Source of the DNA: Bacteroidota bacterium
Lineage (GTDB): Bacteria; Bacteroidota; Ignavibacteria; Ignavibacteriales; Ignavibacteriaceae
Direction: 5' to 3'
DNA: 64,000 nucleotides
NCBI GenBank assembly: GCA_022573715.1
Contig: JACZTL010000001.1
Span: 222,471 to 286,470 of the forward strand
Shown here: positions 61,766 through 64,000 of the stretch, piece by piece
Layout: each line of letters starts with the position of its first letter
How positions within the stretch are numbered: position 1 is the first letter of the stretch
Position numbers and translations under genes: made by a program
The notes under the pieces: model-generated
Database searches by the model: none
What the model saw: the letters and a program-made list of their open reading frames with translations, nothing else
What the model was told of the DNA's origin: nothing

Positions 61766-61790
61766 ACAACACCACGATTTATTATGGTGT
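61766..61790 (+). terminator. Hairpin after tkt
   Basis: AACACCA / TGGTGTT with an AT-rich ten-base loop lies eight bases past the stop codon. The T-run is poor, so termination is likely weak. Confidence 0.5.
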
Positions 61791-61911
61791 TATTAAAACG
61801 CCTATTATTATTGCCAAGGTTATTTGTTTAATCATTTAGATACCTTTAATATGTAATACTAATTTTATTTCCATTTCACTTAGTTTTTTTTAAGCTTTTC
61901 CTCCTAGATTG

Positions 61912-62952
61912 TTATTCTTTTAATTTTCCCATTAAAACTAAGTTTGCTTTATTTATATAATCCGGCACAGCAAAGAAAACCTCGTTCCTAAATATTACAG
62001 GGCTGTTAACTACACTTGCAAAATTATTATCAAAAGTTTTCATATAAACAAGGTCTGTACCGTTATAATGAGCTAATCCGTTAATCATTCTCACAAAAAG
62101 ATCTTTTTCACTCCTTCCGTATATTTGGTAGCCGAAATTAGGATCACTAAATGACAATCTTTTTTCAAATACTCCATTTACATACCTGTAAATATCCTTC
62201 CCTATTGTAAAATATACTTCATCACCAACAATATTAAGACTTCCCGTATAAATTTCTTCTGTTGATCTTGAATATATTGTTATCAGATTATTTCCTTTTA
62301 ATTGATAGAATTCCGTTGTGTCACTCACTGTATAACCAACCTTTATTCCCTGAACAAATATATTATTCCCTTCCTTTCTTATTCTTTGAAATTGAGAATA
62401 AGTATTTGCTCTGTAAACCTCTTTCCAGCTAAATCCGTTGTAATGTAAAATAAATCCCCTCTGTGTATTTTGAGCATCATAAACTATCACACCTACAGCG
62501 TATAGATCATTAGCTTTTAATCCCCAAATATTTTTAACAAATACACTTTGTGCGTTTGCAGGTTTATAAATATAGTTCTGTGTCCAGCTTGTACCGTCAA
62601 AATGCCAAATATTACCGTCTCCTCCTCCCATCCAGACATCGTCTTTACTGAAGCCAAACAAAGTTCTGCCAGTGCACCTTACAGGCTCTTTCCATTGTTC
62701 CCATTTTATCCCGTCATAATGGGATAATCTGTCTGCTGCAGTTCCGCCGGGCCCTACTGTCCATACATCATTTGGTGAAGAACCCCAGATAGCTTGCACG
62801 TCATTCATTGGCATTTTTAATGTATCAACAGACCAAATATAATCCCTTCTTCCCGGCTGTAAATTGTCTTCCGGATTTACCGGGTTGTCTATACAGGAGT
62901 AAAGTATTGTTGCTGTTATAAATACTATAAAAAGTAGTTTTGTTATTTTCAT
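61912..62952 (-). CDS. Lipoprotein with propeller-like repeats
   Basis: This is a lipoprotein of 346 residues with lipobox TILYSC. The mature chain has repeated units of the type IWGSSPNDVWTVGPGG, FGFSKDDVWMGGGDGNIWHF, IWGLKANDLYAVGVIVYD and IYGRSEKDLFVRMING, each followed by HYDGIKWEQW-like or HYNGFSWKEV-like strands. The S-x-x-D-[VL]-[WY] turn repeats suggest a beta-propeller. Function is unknown. It has no T9SS signal. It is the last complete gene before the chimeric reading frame; the 229 bases upstream (62953-63181) are AT-rich with no clear promoter. Confidence 0.8.
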   Translation of the reverse strand: MKITKLLFIVFITATILYSCIDNPVNPEDNLQPGRRDYIWSVDTLKMPMNDVQAIWGSSPNDVWTVGPGGTAADRLSHYDGIKWEQWKEPVRCTGRTLFGFSKDDVWMGGGDGNIWHFDGTSWTQNYIYKPANAQSVFVKNIWGLKANDLYAVGVIVYDAQNTQRGFILHYNGFSWKEVYRANTYSQFQRIRKEGNNIFVQGIKVGYTVSDTTEFYQLKGNNLITIYSRSTEEIYTGSLNIVGDEVYFTIGKDIYRYVNGVFEKRLSFSDPNFGYQIYGRSEKDLFVRMINGLAHYNGTDLVYMKTFDNNFASVVNSPVIFRNEVFFAVPDYINKANLVLMGKLKE

Positions 62953-63181
62953 TTTTTTGTTGTTATTTAAAATAAAGAAGCACTTAAAATATGCCCTCTA
63001 CTCTATGGTGAAACATACTGAAATAAAACTCACAATAATTTAAAATTTAAGTTAAATAACTAGTATTTGTTTAATTTCCATTAATATTTGTTTCACTACC
63101 TTTCATCTTTTTTCCTTTTGTTTCAATTATTTTTGTTACTATTTTGTGACTGAATAATTTAACAGCAACTTAATAAATAAT

Positions 63182-64000
63182 ATGAATGTCAAATTAAGAT
63201 CAAAAAAACTTTCTGATGGTTCTCAATCCCTTTATTTAGATATTTATATCAAAGGGGTAAGACAATACGAATTCTTAGGTATTAAAATAACAAAAAATGA
63301 TCCTCAGAGAAAACATAAGAAACAAATAGCGGAGATGAAACGAGCTAAAAAAGAGTTAGAGGTAATGGCTAACTATCACGATGTACCTCAAAATTTCAAC
63401 GGTGATGAAGATTTTATAGAGTATTTTAAGAATAATGCAAAAAACCCAACTTCTAAATCTGTTTTTCACAATTTTAATGATTTTGTAAAAGCTAAAACTA
63501 TAAAAGGGAAATTTCCGTTTAAGCTAGTTTCCGAAAAACTTATTGAAGAATATAAATCATACTTAGAAAATCATTATAAAAATTCTACAGCTTGGATGTA
63601 TCTAATAAAATTAAAAACAATTTTAAACAAAGCAGTTAAAGATAAATTGATTTCTATACGTCCAGCTAAATTTATTAAAAATAATTTCCAGAATAGCCTT
63701 ATTATTGGTCCAGATATTGAATCATTCCAGTGGGCTAGTTCAGTAGCTGATCAAATAAATTTCCCATTTACAGTTTTAAGAAAAAAGCGTTTCTCATCTA
63801 GGAAAGTCAGCATAAAAGATGAAGGACAGGATTTTAGAGGAAAAAAAGTTGTAATAGTTGATGATGTGATAAGCAGCGGAAATACAATTCTTGAAACAGT
63901 TAAGCTACTAAAAAGAAGAGGAGTTTCAAAAATTAATGTTGTATGCACTCATGGTATATTTTCCGAAAATGCTTTATCAAAAATTAAGAAAGCAGGAGTA
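63182..64000 (+). CDS. Tyrosine-recombinase N-terminus fused in frame to a PRPP-synthetase-like C-half; partial
   Basis: The frame starts at the ATG at 63182 and has 273 codons without a stop to the window end. Residues 1-160 look like a Bacteroidota phage-type integrase: an arm-binding domain (KLSDGSQSLYLDIYIKGVRQ, EFLGIKITKNDP) and a SAM-like core-binding domain (FVKAKTIKGKFPFKLVSEKL, MYLIKLKTILNKAVKDKLIS). Where the catalytic domain should begin, the sequence becomes SLIIGPDIESFQWASSVADQ and TVLRKKRFSSRKVSIKDEG, and then VVIVDDVISSGNTI at 223-236. That last segment is the PRPP-binding loop of a ribose-phosphate pyrophosphokinase-like protein. The integrase catalytic residues and the N-terminal half of PRPP synthetase are both absent in the visible part. 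It may be a real fusion, a recombination scar or an assembly join. Confidence 0.7.
   Translation, partial: MNVKLRSKKLSDGSQSLYLDIYIKGVRQYEFLGIKITKNDPQRKHKKQIAEMKRAKKELEVMANYHDVPQNFNGDEDFIEYFKNNAKNPTSKSVFHNFNDFVKAKTIKGKFPFKLVSEKLIEEYKSYLENHYKNSTAWMYLIKLKTILNKAVKDKLISIRPAKFIKNNFQNSLIIGPDIESFQWASSVADQINFPFTVLRKKRFSSRKVSIKDEGQDFRGKKVVIVDDVISSGNTILETVKLLKRRGVSKINVVCTHGIFSENALSKIKKAGV

Noticed and set aside
63751..63948. Minus-strand open frame inside the chimera
   Set aside because: It is a shadow of the PRPP-loop coding sequence on the plus strand; no start signal and no family match.

Overview
The window is low-GC chromosomal DNA, most consistent with Ignavibacteria or a close relative in the Bacteroidota/Chlorobiota group. 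Three large secreted proteins end in the type IX secretion (T9SS) type A sorting signal LSQNYPNPFNPSTT. IspG is the long form. A conserved Bacteroidota secreted protein ending AAKKKKQKT is present. Many genes nevertheless have clear Shine-Dalgarno sites (AAGGAG, GGGAGG), which argues against class Bacteroidia. The placement is inferred from protein signatures, not from rRNA.

Layout. 1-3.7 kb: the end of a polysaccharide cluster (glycosyltransferase, WcaJ-type sugar transferase) and an Ig-like lipoprotein. 3.7-4.7 kb: a small membrane protein and a VOC protein. 4.9-13.3 kb: a tandem duplication of a 4.2-kb unit on the minus strand. Each unit carries a methyltransferase, a small lipoprotein and a T9SS-secreted beta-propeller protein, and the units are bounded by the same terminator hairpin. 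The ends of the two units are nearly identical but the middle has diverged. 13.3-14.9 kb: an RlpA-like protein, then an island around the initiator tRNA with a degenerate tRNA copy, the intact tRNA-fMet, a GIY-YIG nuclease gene and a second copy of the tRNA 3' end. 15-27.4 kb: a DPP-IV-like peptidase, an alanine/sodium symporter, ferredoxin, a DUF3179/outer-membrane-barrel pair, an HU protein, a TonB-dependent receptor, a membrane glycosyltransferase and a LytS/LytR-type two-component pair. 27.6-34.3 kb: rseP and dxr, then a third propeller gene, again directly behind a small lipoprotein gene.

34.5-61.8 kb is mostly housekeeping: a TPR protein with clpX, a conserved secreted protein, an FAH hydrolase, ruvA, ruvC, yebC, recJ, rnpB, a zinc-ribbon coiled-coil protein with a Nif3-family protein, ispG, dnaG, a Sua5/YrdC protein, rpmB, the rpsF-ssb-rpsR-rplI operon, prs-rplY-pth-hppA, a DMT transporter and transketolase. 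At 61.9-63 kb is a lipoprotein with propeller-like repeats. The window ends inside an open reading frame that joins the N-terminal half of a tyrosine recombinase, in frame, to the C-terminal half of a PRPP-synthetase-like protein.

A family of short GC-rich palindromes, such as ATCCGNC...GNCGGAT or TCCGCC...GGCGGA, runs through the whole window. Copies lie between genes. Others lie inside recJ, inside the T9SS sorting domains, in two helices of the RNase P RNA, and in both broken tRNA pieces. The main points for a second look are these palindromes, the tRNA-fMet island, the tandem duplication with a divergent centre, and the integrase/PRPP-synthetase chimera. No CRISPR array, complete prophage or insertion sequence was seen.
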